Assembly (NCBI GenBank): GCA_046259385.1 | Contig: JBJYWI010000109.1 | Location: forward strand, 1-10,075 | DNA length: 10,075 nt | Source: CAVWDI01 sp046259385 | GTDB taxonomy: Bacteria > Chloroflexota > Anaerolineae > Anaerolineales > UBA4823 | Direction: 5' to 3' | Shown here: one piece after another, positions 1-6,163 of the stretch | Numbering within the stretch: position 1 is the first letter of the stretch | How the letters are laid out: every line of letters starts with the position of its first letter | Notes under the pieces: model-generated | Databases searched by the model: none | What the model was told of the DNA's origin: nothing | The model's input: only the letters and a program-made list of their open reading frames with translations | Program-made: the position numbers and the translations under genes

Positions 1-675
1 AATAGCTACATCAGAGATATCTGCAAAACACCTGGATTGGGTACCGTTGCCGTAAACAGTTAACGGCTCGTCCTGAAGTGCCTGACGGATAAATCTAGGG
101 ACAACCATTCCATATCTGCCAGTTTGACGAGGTCCTACAGTATTAAAGAAACGCATTATCACCACCGGCAAGTTGTACTGTTGATAGTAGGCAAGCCCAA
201 GAAATTCGTCAACAGTTTTAGAGGTTGCATATGCCCACCGGTTATGGCTGGTTGGTCCAACAAGGCAGTCATCATCCTCAGAGAAAGGGACTCGTATCCC
301 TTTCCCATAAACCTCGGATGAAGAGGCAATCATCACTTTGCAACCATAACGATTTGCTGTGGATAAAACTGCTTCCGTTCCCAAAATATTCGTGCTTATG
401 GTATGTACAGGATTTTCGATTATGAGTTTAACGCCAACTGCTGCAGCCAGATGGATGATAATATCAGCTTGACTTGACAACCGGTCGAGAACCTGGGAGT
501 TAAGAATCGTCTCGCGCACAAATTGGAACTGAGATTTATCTGTCAGGTGGCGGATGTTATCAAGGCTGCCTGTTGACAAATCATCTAAGGCGGTTACCCG
601 ATACCCATTTGATATAAGCAGGTCACATAGGTGACTGCCGATAAAACCCGCACCGCCAGTTATGAGGACATTCAT
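1..675 (-). CDS. Extended-SDR nucleotide-sugar epimerase/dehydratase, 3' end beyond the window
   Basis: The minus strand is open for 225 codons from ATG at 675 to the window edge, so the C-terminus is missing. The start reads MNVLITGGAGFIGSH, with the Rossmann NAD-binding glycines at residues 7, 10 and 13. An acidic pair at 31-32 (ALDDLSTG) would bind the adenosine ribose. Further landmarks are HLAAAVG at 75-81, the SSSEVYG segment at 118-124 and the catalytic pair Tyr149/Lys153 in YATSK. NTVGPRQTGRYG at 178-189 and VYGNGTQSRCF at 207-217 are typical of the UDP-glucose 4-epimerase, UDP-glucuronate decarboxylase and dTDP-glucose dehydratase group. The substrate cannot be decided, though a cytoplasmic NAD-dependent change to an NDP-sugar is very likely. 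An in-frame ATG at 687 adds MKRK. Family homologues begin at the 675 methionine, which AAGG precedes by 3 nt, while GAGGTG sits very close to 687. The gene lies 96 nt after the sulfotransferase gene, probably in the same leftward unit. Confidence 0.9.
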   Translation of the reverse strand, partial: MNVLITGGAGFIGSHLCDLLISNGYRVTALDDLSTGSLDNIRHLTDKSQFQFVRETILNSQVLDRLSSQADIIIHLAAAVGVKLIIENPVHTISTNILGTEAVLSTANRYGCKVMIASSSEVYGKGIRVPFSEDDDCLVGPTSHNRWAYATSKTVDEFLGLAYYQQYNLPVVIMRFFNTVGPRQTGRYGMVVPRFIRQALQDEPLTVYGNGTQSRCFADISDVAI

Positions 676-771
676 TTTCCTTTTCATTCACCTCTTTCGA
701 TTTAATTATTTGTCAACCCCTGACAGGTTAGATCCAAAATACGATTGTATAAATATCTGTGGTTTACTAAG

Positions 772-1389
772 TCAACTATCTCTTTGCCTGTATAAATTCG
801 GGTCAGGAACTGCGAGCATCAACTCAGTATCAAGTCTTTCATCCAGAAATTTGTTGATTTTTATCACATTTATTTCAGGTTTCACAAGTAATTCATTGTA
901 ATTAATATGCTCCACTTTTATATTTTTATGTTGGGTGAACCAATCATTCACCTGATTGAGATGGTTTTCAAAAATTTTCTCCATTCTTTCATCTTCTATT
1001 GAATTTACAGGTTCACCCCGACGGATCAGCATCTTTTTCTGTGACGCTAAAATTTCATTTAGATTTCTATGCATAAAAATTACGCGGTAGGTATAATTAT
1101 CCGGAAGATTTTCAAGCAGGGCAGAAATAACTTTTACTGCTTTTCCATTTGCTTCCTGCAACCAAACGGTATCCCCATTTTTTAATTTCTTAACTCTTTC
1201 AAACTCGAAATATCCCAGAGGGTTATCTTCATTTGCTCCCCGGATGTGATCGGTGAGAACGTCCATTCCTCCAGCTTCAAGCATGCGCATCATCATAGAT
1301 GTTCCGGAGCGTGGAAGACCAGATACAATTGTTATATAACTGCTGGATAGGATTCCTTTATAGTTAAAATCTCCTACTGTTTTTGGCAA
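772..1389 (-). CDS. Small sulfotransferase-family protein
   Basis: This encodes 205 residues. The 5'-phosphosulfate loop is visible at 23-31 (SGLPRSGTS), directly followed by MMMRMLEAGG. DNPLGYFEFE at 55-64 and GKAVKVIS at 82-89 resemble a conserved prokaryotic sulfotransferase-like family. RVIFMHRNLNEILASQKKM at 102-120 supplies the likely 3'-phosphate-binding Arg108 and Ser116. By family knowledge it would transfer sulfate from PAPS, but the acceptor is unknown and activity is unproven for this short type. The start is TTG at 1389. It is supported by GGAG with a 6-nt spacer and by the absence of any later methionine before the P-loop. It begins 19 nt after the end of wecB, so cotranscription is likely, and a sugar or glycan acceptor is an inference from that neighbourhood. 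GC is about 36 % by hand count over 841-1380, against about 49 % in part of wecB, which hints at separate acquisition. Confidence 0.82.
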   Translation of the reverse strand: MPKTVGDFNYKGILSSSYITIVSGLPRSGTSMMMRMLEAGGMDVLTDHIRGANEDNPLGYFEFERVKKLKNGDTVWLQEANGKAVKVISALLENLPDNYTYRVIFMHRNLNEILASQKKMLIRRGEPVNSIEDERMEKIFENHLNQVNDWFTQHKNIKVEHINYNELLVKPEINVIKINKFLDERLDTELMLAVPDPNLYRQRDS

Positions 1390-1408
1390 AATACAGCTCC
1401 AAGCTTAC

Positions 1409-2554
1409 TCAATTTAGATATTCAATAATCGCTTGTACGATACGCTCTGCAGCCTGTCCATCACCGTAAGGGTTAACCGCATTTGCCATAGAAGTGTAGG
1501 AACTGAGATTATCCAGCAGTTCACTGGTCTGTTTGACAATTTCCTCACAGTCCGTTCCAACAAGCCTGACTGTTCCAGCCTTAATTCCTTCCGGGCGTTC
1601 AGTTAGATTTCTTAAAACAAGCACCGGGACACCAAAACCAGGCGCTTCTTCCTGCAAACCGCCTGAATCGGTAAGGACCAGGTAAGACCTTTTAAGCATA
1701 TGGACAAAGGTTAGGTAATCGAGCGGCGGCACTAGGTAGACATTTTCTAAGTCACTTAATAAGGGGTGAACGGTTTCAGTGACATTTGGGTTCGGGTGAA
1801 CCGGGAAAAGAAACCGAACATCCTGGCTGTAATGTTTTGATAAATTGCGTATAGCATTACAGATATTCACAAGAGGGCGGCCAAAATTTTCTCGCCGATG
1901 GGCTGTAATCAAAATTAATAACGGTCGGTTATCATGTGTTCGTTCAATATTTGCGATCCCTAATTTTCTCTCCAGATTGAAGACTTCCTCTGAGGGCGCT
2001 TGCTTCGCAATGGATTGGATCGCGTCAATAACGGGGTTGCCTGTTACCAAAATCCGTTTTTCAGGAATGCCTTCCTTAATCAAATTGTTTTTCGAAGTTG
2101 GTGTTGGCGCGAAATGCAGGTCCGCGATTGCACTAGTAATCTTGCGGTTCATTTCCTCAGGAAATGGCTGGTATTTATTATATGTGCGCAATCCTGCTTC
2201 GACGTGCCCAATCAAGATTTGATTATAAAATGCGAGAATTGCAGAAATCATGACTGTTGTTGTGTCGCCTTGTACAAGTATCCAATCAGGCTGCAGCTTT
2301 TTTATTAACGGATCAAGGTGGGTGAATATCGCCGAAGATATTTCTGTTATCGTTTGATTTGGGATCATCAAATTAAGATCGAAATCAGGTTGGATATTGA
2401 AAACAGATAATACCTGATCAAGCATGTGGCGATGCTGGGCTGTAACGCAAATAGAAGTTTCAAATTCCGGTTTAGATTGCATAGCTTGTATCACCGGAGC
2501 CATTTTTACTGCTTCGGGTCGGGTTCCGATTATGGACAGAACTTTCTTTTTCAT
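1409..2554 (-). CDS. wecB: UDP-N-acetylglucosamine 2-epimerase (non-hydrolysing)
   Basis: This cytoplasmic enzyme interconverts UDP-GlcNAc and UDP-ManNAc, the precursor of ManNAc and ManNAcA in surface polysaccharides and teichoic-acid linkage units. From ATG at 2554 the protein has 381 residues, close to the roughly 376 of E. coli WecB. Family signatures run in order: IGTRPEAVKMAP at 9-20, QGDTTT with Asp97, GHVEAGLRT with Glu119, PFPEEMNRK with Glu133/Glu134, TAHRREN with His219, HPNPNVTE at 253-260, and LTDSGGLQEEAP at 294-305 for UDP binding. The key acidic and histidine residues are all present, so the enzyme should be active. A TTG at 2566 would add four residues. ATG is preferred because homologues start near it; neither start has a clear Shine-Dalgarno. 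No UDP-ManNAc dehydrogenase is visible in the window. The sulfotransferase gene follows after 19 nt. Confidence 0.95.
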   Translation of the reverse strand: MKKKVLSIIGTRPEAVKMAPVIQAMQSKPEFETSICVTAQHRHMLDQVLSVFNIQPDFDLNLMIPNQTITEISSAIFTHLDPLIKKLQPDWILVQGDTTTVMISAILAFYNQILIGHVEAGLRTYNKYQPFPEEMNRKITSAIADLHFAPTPTSKNNLIKEGIPEKRILVTGNPVIDAIQSIAKQAPSEEVFNLERKLGIANIERTHDNRPLLILITAHRRENFGRPLVNICNAIRNLSKHYSQDVRFLFPVHPNPNVTETVHPLLSDLENVYLVPPLDYLTFVHMLKRSYLVLTDSGGLQEEAPGFGVPVLVLRNLTERPEGIKAGTVRLVGTDCEEIVKQTSELLDNLSSYTSMANAVNPYGDGQAAERIVQAIIEYLN

Positions 2555-2580
2555 TGAAGTTTTCAATTTAGAATCGATTG

Positions 2581-2604
2581 CCCAAAGTCCGATCGAAGTT
2601 TGGG
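2581..2604 (-). repeat. Inverted repeat in the wecB leader
   Basis: CCCAAA (2581-2586) and TTTGGG (2599-2604) form a perfect 6-bp inverted repeat around a 12-nt centre containing CGATCG. It lies between the candidate promoter and the wecB start, 27 nt before the ATG. It could be a small mRNA hairpin or an operator with arms about 18 bp apart. It is short enough to be chance. Confidence 0.35.
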
Positions 2605-2623
2605 TAGACAGTATTTATGCCTA

Positions 2624-2652
2624 ATTCTAATCGCAATTTAGCGGTCATTTAA
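2624..2652 (-). promoter_or_regulatory. Candidate promoter for wecB
   Basis: Read on the minus strand, TTAAAT (2652-2647) and TAGAAT (2629-2624) are separated by 17 nt. The -10 matches the sigma-70 consensus at five of six positions, but the -35 at only three. Transcription would start near 2617, giving a leader of about 63 nt. If real, it lets wecB and the genes after it be expressed separately from the upstream glycosidase gene. Confidence 0.35.
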
Positions 2653-2684
2653 GAGAAAATTGTTTTCGTAAAAAGTTTGAAGGG

Positions 2685-4127
2685 CTAGAAATTCGAATTG
2701 CGACTTTTTATCCTAGCCATAATCAAGCCAGAAACAATAATGATTGTAAAAGGAATGAGGATCACCGTGACAGCATAATCATCCTCATTTAAATCTGACT
2801 CGATGACTACCTCTTTACCTGAAGGAGGAGGATTTTCTGCTTCAATTGGATGGTTGATCTGATTATATGCAATAGCCGAAGATTCAGTAGGTTTATTTTT
2901 AGGATAAATTCCCAATTTAGATGCTACTTCTTTCACCTTGTTCTCGCTTTTCCTCGGCAAGAATAAGATCTTGATATCTCCTGGTTCCATTAGAACCCTC
3001 TGGGAACCCTGTACGATATAAAAATTGGAACTAATATCTCCACTGTTATTTCCAGGATCAATTTTCCAGGAAATGTTTAATGTATCACCCGGTAAAATAA
3101 TCCGATCTAAAGGAAATTTTTGGGTTGAAGCTCCGGGACCATTGTCTACAAAAATATATCCATTGTCGGGTCTCCAACTTTCCGCGCCGTTGTTTTCAAG
3201 GGTGATATTTATTCCAGTCTCTTCACCTTCAACCATTATAGGGTGGTCAGGAGAATCAAGTACCCTTCCGGAAAACAAGGGTCCATCCCCTCTGGTAACA
3301 GCCAGAACTTGGGGAATAAGGCGCTCAGTCTCGACTTTTTCTTCGCCTTTGCATATTAACTGAGTAGATCCGCCGCCATCCAGCATCATAAGTTTGTCTG
3401 CTCCAAAATTGTACAATGTGTTAGCAGCATCTACCTGGCGGGCGGTCAGCGTATTGAATATCAATATAGTTTCGTGTATTCCATCCATATCCCTGTCGTC
3501 TATTCCAATGAATGTTCGACCGGTATAGTTCTTTGCTTTTTTGTTCGCGTCCTCCGCCAATCCGGCGATGATGTCGGGTGCATTTGAGGTGTGCAGGTTC
3601 CAACGTGTAAGCCGACGAATATCAGCTTTATCGTCCCATAACTCAAGGATTAATTTTTGCCACGGATAGGTTTCAATTCCAAATCCGTCTGTGATAATCT
3701 TCCCGTCTACTTTCAAAGGAAATGCAAGTTTTGTAGGGTACTCAGGCAGGTAAAAGAAGCTGCCATTGGTGATGCATAAGGTGTTTGGGTTTCTATTAGA
3801 AATATCCCACCAGAAATCTGCCAGCGATTTGTTAAAAAATTTGGGGTTATCCCCTCCATAGGTACCGCGATCCGAACCTGATTTAGCGATATCTCCAGTT
3901 TTGAGCTCAATGCCAGCGCCTTTATCCAATCGAATCACCTGTACGAAATCTGGATTCCCCTCCTGATAATCCTTTCGGTACAATTCCCAACCAATAGATG
4001 CATCAATTAAATAGAAACCAGGTGGGACTGGCGTATCTTCTGATAGTGGTGGCAGGTTTAGGTGAGACGATGCTGCAGTGAGAAAAAAAATCAGGATCAG
4101 CCAGATTGGATAGATTTTCCTGATCAT
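2685..4127 (-). CDS. Membrane-anchored phosphodiester glycosidase-family (NAGPA) protein with NBR1-like Ig domain
   Basis: This encodes 480 residues. The N-terminus (MIRKIYPIWLILIFFLTAASS) is a signal peptide or signal anchor. Residues about 55-280 fit the NAGPA-type phosphodiester glycosidase fold: TNGSFF at 120-125, GRTFIGIDDRD at 203-213 and the hallmark MLDGGGSTQL at 248-257. Related proteins remove GlcNAc from phosphodiesters (mammalian uncovering enzyme) or act in exopolysaccharide metabolism. Residues about 298-390 resemble an NBR1-like Ig domain: ITLENNGAESWRPDNGY, then ILPGDTLNISWKID, then FYIVQGSQRVLMEPG. A linker (391-450) leads to a hydrophobic helix at about 451-471 and the basic tail RIKSRNSNF, which predicts type I topology with the enzyme outside. 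The start ATG at 4127 lacks a clear Shine-Dalgarno, but it places the signal peptide correctly. wecB lies downstream, 130 nt after the stop. The substrate is unknown. Confidence 0.85.
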   Translation of the reverse strand: MIRKIYPIWLILIFFLTAASSHLNLPPLSEDTPVPPGFYLIDASIGWELYRKDYQEGNPDFVQVIRLDKGAGIELKTGDIAKSGSDRGTYGGDNPKFFNKSLADFWWDISNRNPNTLCITNGSFFYLPEYPTKLAFPLKVDGKIITDGFGIETYPWQKLILELWDDKADIRRLTRWNLHTSNAPDIIAGLAEDANKKAKNYTGRTFIGIDDRDMDGIHETILIFNTLTARQVDAANTLYNFGADKLMMLDGGGSTQLICKGEEKVETERLIPQVLAVTRGDGPLFSGRVLDSPDHPIMVEGEETGINITLENNGAESWRPDNGYIFVDNGPGASTQKFPLDRIILPGDTLNISWKIDPGNNSGDISSNFYIVQGSQRVLMEPGDIKILFLPRKSENKVKEVASKLGIYPKNKPTESSAIAYNQINHPIEAENPPPSGKEVVIESDLNEDDYAVTVILIPFTIIIVSGLIMARIKSRNSNF

Positions 4128-4327
4128 AAGTGGTTTTGATGCAAGTTGTTTACCAGCGGTTGAAACCTGGTATTACTTTGTATGACAATATTATCCGAGG
4201 GAACTATTGAGGAAATATAGCGGAAGTTCAAGGACTGGAGGTCAAGTTTTATTGCTAGTGATCAGGAATTGGATATATCAGGCATTAGATATTAAGTGGT
4301 AAGTTATTTATAACAATTTTGAAAAAG
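4128..4327. other. Intergenic region between glycosidase gene and tRNA-Pro
   Basis: This 200-nt AT-rich stretch contains no credible gene. It should hold the leftward promoter of the glycosidase gene. The candidates I see are poor, for example TTGACC and TATATT on the minus strand with a 20-nt spacer. It also holds an imperfect palindrome (ACCAG and CTGGT, 4152-4171) and the 16-bp tandem repeat listed separately. Directly after the tRNA 3' end the minus strand reads CTTTTTC, a short U-run that may help to end transcription. Confidence 0.5.
4261..4292. repeat. Two tandem 16-bp direct repeats
   Basis: ATCAGGAATTGGATAT (4261-4276) is followed without a gap by ATCAGGCATTAGATAT (4277-4292), with 14 of 16 bases identical. 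The array lies 134 nt before the glycosidase start and 36 nt beyond the tRNA 3' end. It could be a pair of protein-binding sites upstream of the glycosidase gene or a slippage duplication. Confidence 0.7.
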
Positions 4328-4402
4328 TCGGGGCGGGCGGATTTGAACCGCCGACCTCACGGACCCGAACCGTGCGCTCTAACCGGGCTGAGCCACGCCC
4401 CG
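4328..4402 (-). tRNA. tRNA-Pro (anticodon CGG)
   Basis: The minus strand folds into a complete 75-nt cloverleaf. The acceptor CGGGGCG pairs with CGCCCCG, with discriminator A at 4328. The D arm is GCTC/GAGC with GG in the loop. The anticodon stem CACGG/CCGTG encloses TTCGGGT, giving anticodon CGG (4367-4365) with U33 and G37, as expected for proline tRNAs. The variable loop has five bases, and the T arm is GGCGG-TTCAAAT-CCGCC. It reads the CCG codon. The 3' CCA is not encoded (CTT follows), so it would be added by nucleotidyltransferase. The gene is leftward and stands alone between divergent units. Confidence 0.97.
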
Positions 4403-4424
4403 ATATAACTTTTATCGCCGGGTA

Positions 4425-4436
4425 GGATTATAATCC
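4425..4436. promoter_or_regulatory. Palindromic -10 element, possible divergent promoter
   Basis: GGATTATAATCC is a perfect 12-bp palindrome. It contains TATAAT on the plus strand (4429-4434) and on the minus strand (4432-4427). The minus copy would start RNA near 4420, about 18 nt before the tRNA. The plus copy would give a leader of about 105 nt for the gene at 4548. No good -35 is visible in either direction, so the evidence is the symmetric -10 and its position. Confidence 0.4.
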
Positions 4437-4547
4437 AGCATGTCAACGATACGCATGATTGTAGTTTTATTCATTGAATATGTCAAATAATATTGTAACT
4501 CTAGTGTTAAAGTGAAGAATTAGAGATAGAAAAGTCAGGAGAAGTGT

Positions 4548-4925
4548 ATGACCGATTATGAAATTGAATTGGAGATTTTTGAGGGAGAAGGTGGAGAACT
4601 TAAAGCTGATGGGCCTCACCCCAACTACGTAGAGACGGGCATCTGCGCTTGGATGTACGATGGGAATGGTGTGAGGAGTTATAAAGTTGGTGATAAATTC
4701 CAATATCCAGAAGAACTTGGTGAAATCTGCCCCTGGCTTCTCGACAGCCTGACAGGGATAATCAGAGCACTTGAGCACGGCGGCACGCTGACCTGGAGAT
4801 ATAAAGATACTCCTTATGAAAAACAGATCGATCCCGAAGGCGTCACTACAGAATATGTGCGTTGTATTGACCCCACTTCATCCGGTATTGTTATGAAAGT
4901 GACCAGAAAAGCTATTAAAGAATAA
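4548..4925 (+). CDS. TIGR04076-like small protein of unknown function
   Basis: This encodes 125 residues with no signal peptide or membrane helix, so it is probably cytoplasmic. The pattern resembles the uncharacterised TIGR04076 family: an N-terminal beta-rich stretch, a Cys at 33 (GICAW), YKVGDKF at 45-51, EICPWLLDSL at 59-68, a region with HGGTLTW at 77-83, and a late CIDP at 106-109 before a final beta strand (GIVMKVTRK). Cys33, Cys61 and Cys106 lie where that family has its conserved cysteines, so a metal or redox role is conceivable but unproven. The start at 4548 has AGGAG (4537-4541) with a 6-nt spacer. ino1 follows after 74 nt, but a separate promoter there argues against strict coupling. 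The family assignment is from memory of its motifs. Confidence 0.75.
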   Translation: MTDYEIELEIFEGEGGELKADGPHPNYVETGICAWMYDGNGVRSYKVGDKFQYPEELGEICPWLLDSLTGIIRALEHGGTLTWRYKDTPYEKQIDPEGVTTEYVRCIDPTSSGIVMKVTRKAIKE

Positions 4926-4927
4926 CC

Positions 4928-4954
4928 TAACTTGAATATTGAATTAACAAGTTA
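4928..4954. repeat. Inverted repeat across the ino1 promoter, operator-like
   Basis: TAACTTG (4928-4934) and CAAGTTA (4948-4954) form a perfect 7-bp inverted repeat with a 13-nt AT-rich centre. The arms are 20 bp apart centre to centre, close to two helical turns. The left arm overlaps the candidate -35 and the right arm runs into the -10, as in many repressor operators. There is no U-tract after it, so a terminator is less likely. Confidence 0.45.
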
Positions 4955-4958
4955 TAAT
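4932..4958 (+). promoter_or_regulatory. Candidate ino1 promoter
   Basis: A perfect TATAAT (4953-4958) is preceded by TTGAAT (4932-4937), with a spacer of 15 nt, slightly short. Transcription would start near 4965. The leader before ino1 would be about 35 nt and begin at the small hairpin listed separately. Confidence 0.5.
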
Positions 4959-4963
4959 GACAT

Positions 4964-4980
4964 CCGCAAAAATACTGCGG
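4964..4980 (+). repeat. Small leader hairpin before ino1
   Basis: CCGCA (4964-4968) pairs with TGCGG (4976-4980) around a 7-nt loop, ending 8 nt before the Shine-Dalgarno. It would sit at the very 5' end of the predicted ino1 mRNA, where it could stabilise the transcript. It is only five base pairs. Confidence 0.3.
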
Positions 4981-4999
4981 CTATAAACAGGAGAATTAT

Positions 5000-6085
5000 A
5001 TGAGTGAAAATGGAAAAGTGCGGGTGGCGATCATCGGTGTTGGCAACTGCGCTTCATCGTTAGTCCAGGGAGTTCATTTTTATCAGGATGCTGAAGAAAA
5101 CGATCAGCTTCCAGGGATAATGCACGTCAACCTGGGTGGCTACCATATTCGTGATATTGAATTTTCAGCTGCCTTCGATGTAGTGAAAACAAAAGTCGGA
5201 AAGGATTTAGGGGAAGCGATTTATGCGCACCCGAATAATACATACAAATTTTTTCAAGTTCCAAAACTCAATGTTCCTGTTGCAAGGGGTATGACCCATG
5301 ACGGTCTAGGAAAATATCTCAAGGACATTGTGGAAAAAGCACCGGGTCCAACCGATGACATTGTGGGGATTTTGCAGGATACCAAAACAGATGTTGTGGT
5401 TAACTACCTACCCGTGGGCTCGGAAATGGCTACAAAGTGGTATGTTGAACAGGTTCTGGATGCAGGTTGCGCTTTTGTAAACGGTATTCCGGTATTTATC
5501 GCAAGCCAGGATTACTGGACCGGTAGATTCAAAGAGCGCAATCTACCGATTATTGGGGATGATATAAAGAGCCAGGTCGGAGCGACAATTCTCCATCGGG
5601 TGCTTGCGAGTCTTTTTGTAGACAGGGGCGTGAAATTGGACCGCACATATCAATTAAATTTCGGAGGCAATACAGATTTTATCAATATGCTCGATAGGGA
5701 ACGGCTGGAATCCAAAAAGATATCCAAGACACAGGCGGTAACCAGTATGCTCCCATATAAGCTAGATAAAAATGATGTACACGTAGGTCCGAGCGATTAT
5801 GTCCCCTGGTTAAGTGATAGGAAGTGGTGTTACATCAGGATGGAAGGAACCACTTTTGGTGATGTCCCACTCAATCTTGAAGCAAAACTTGAAGTATGGG
5901 ATTCACCAAATTCAGCTGGAGTAATAATTGATGCGGTTCGATGTGCAAAAATTGGTCTGGATCGTGGAATGTCTGGACCATTATATGGCCCCGCCGCTTA
6001 TTTTATGAAATCACCTCCAAAACAATATAAAGATGAGATTGCGCGTGAAATGACGGAGAGCTTCATAAAGGGGGAAGAGGCTTGA
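5000..6085 (+). CDS. ino1: Inositol-3-phosphate synthase
   Basis: This cytoplasmic NAD-dependent enzyme converts glucose 6-phosphate to 1L-myo-inositol 3-phosphate, the first step to inositol lipids or inositol-based solutes. The protein has 361 residues, the length of the compact actinobacterial-type enzyme and shorter than the eukaryotic one. Visible landmarks are the Rossmann loop GVGNCASSL at 13-21, DVVVNYLPVGSE at 131-142, the conserved active-site GDDIKSQVGAT at 186-196, NFGGNTDF at 220-227, DSPNSAGVIIDAVR at 301-314 and LDRGMSGP at 320-327. AGGAG (4989-4993) lies 6 nt before the start. It appears to be its own transcription unit: a promoter with an overlapping inverted repeat lies upstream, and another promoter for yebC begins at its stop codon. 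No inositol phosphatase or lipid synthase gene is in the window. Confidence 0.95.
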   Translation: MSENGKVRVAIIGVGNCASSLVQGVHFYQDAEENDQLPGIMHVNLGGYHIRDIEFSAAFDVVKTKVGKDLGEAIYAHPNNTYKFFQVPKLNVPVARGMTHDGLGKYLKDIVEKAPGPTDDIVGILQDTKTDVVVNYLPVGSEMATKWYVEQVLDAGCAFVNGIPVFIASQDYWTGRFKERNLPIIGDDIKSQVGATILHRVLASLFVDRGVKLDRTYQLNFGGNTDFINMLDRERLESKKISKTQAVTSMLPYKLDKNDVHVGPSDYVPWLSDRKWCYIRMEGTTFGDVPLNLEAKLEVWDSPNSAGVIIDAVRCAKIGLDRGMSGPLYGPAAYFMKSPPKQYKDEIAREMTESFIKGEEA

Positions 6086-6087
6086 TT

Positions 6088-6096
6088 TGGTATAAT
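6088..6096 (+). promoter_or_regulatory. Extended -10 promoter for the yebC-ruvCA-proC run
   Basis: TGGTATAAT is a perfect extended -10 (TG, one base, TATAAT), starting just after the ino1 stop. The -35 region (around 6068-6073, AAGGGG) is poor, as extended -10 promoters allow. Transcription would start near 6103, leaving about 60 nt of leader before yebC. Confidence 0.5.
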
Positions 6097-6132
6097 TCAA
6101 GCGGCATAATTCGTTCAAAATTATTGGAATAA

Positions 6133-6151
6133 GAACCTAGTTTACCGGTTC
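6133..6151 (+). repeat. Leader hairpin before yebC
   Basis: GAACC (6133-6137) and GGTTC (6147-6151) form a perfect 5-bp stem with a 9-nt loop. It ends directly against the AGGAG Shine-Dalgarno (6152-6156). It might affect ribosome access, but the stem is short. Confidence 0.3.
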
Positions 6152-6163
6152 AGGAGAAAAAAT

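Noticed and set aside
124..425. Short plus-strand open frames at the left edge
   Set aside because: The minus strand is one continuous, well conserved SDR reading frame running off the window, which explains this DNA.
1845..2308. Plus-strand open frames opposite wecB
   Set aside because: They lie fully inside a strongly conserved wecB reading frame, show no recognisable domain and have cysteine-rich, shadow-like composition.
4328..4402. tRNA-Pro as an integration site of a mobile element
   Set aside because: No integrase, duplicated tRNA 3' end or phage-like gene is visible on either side in this window.
4467..4778. Minus-strand open frame over the start of the TIGR04076-like gene
   Set aside because: It overlaps the better supported plus-strand gene, which has a Shine-Dalgarno and family motifs, and its own product matches nothing I recognise.
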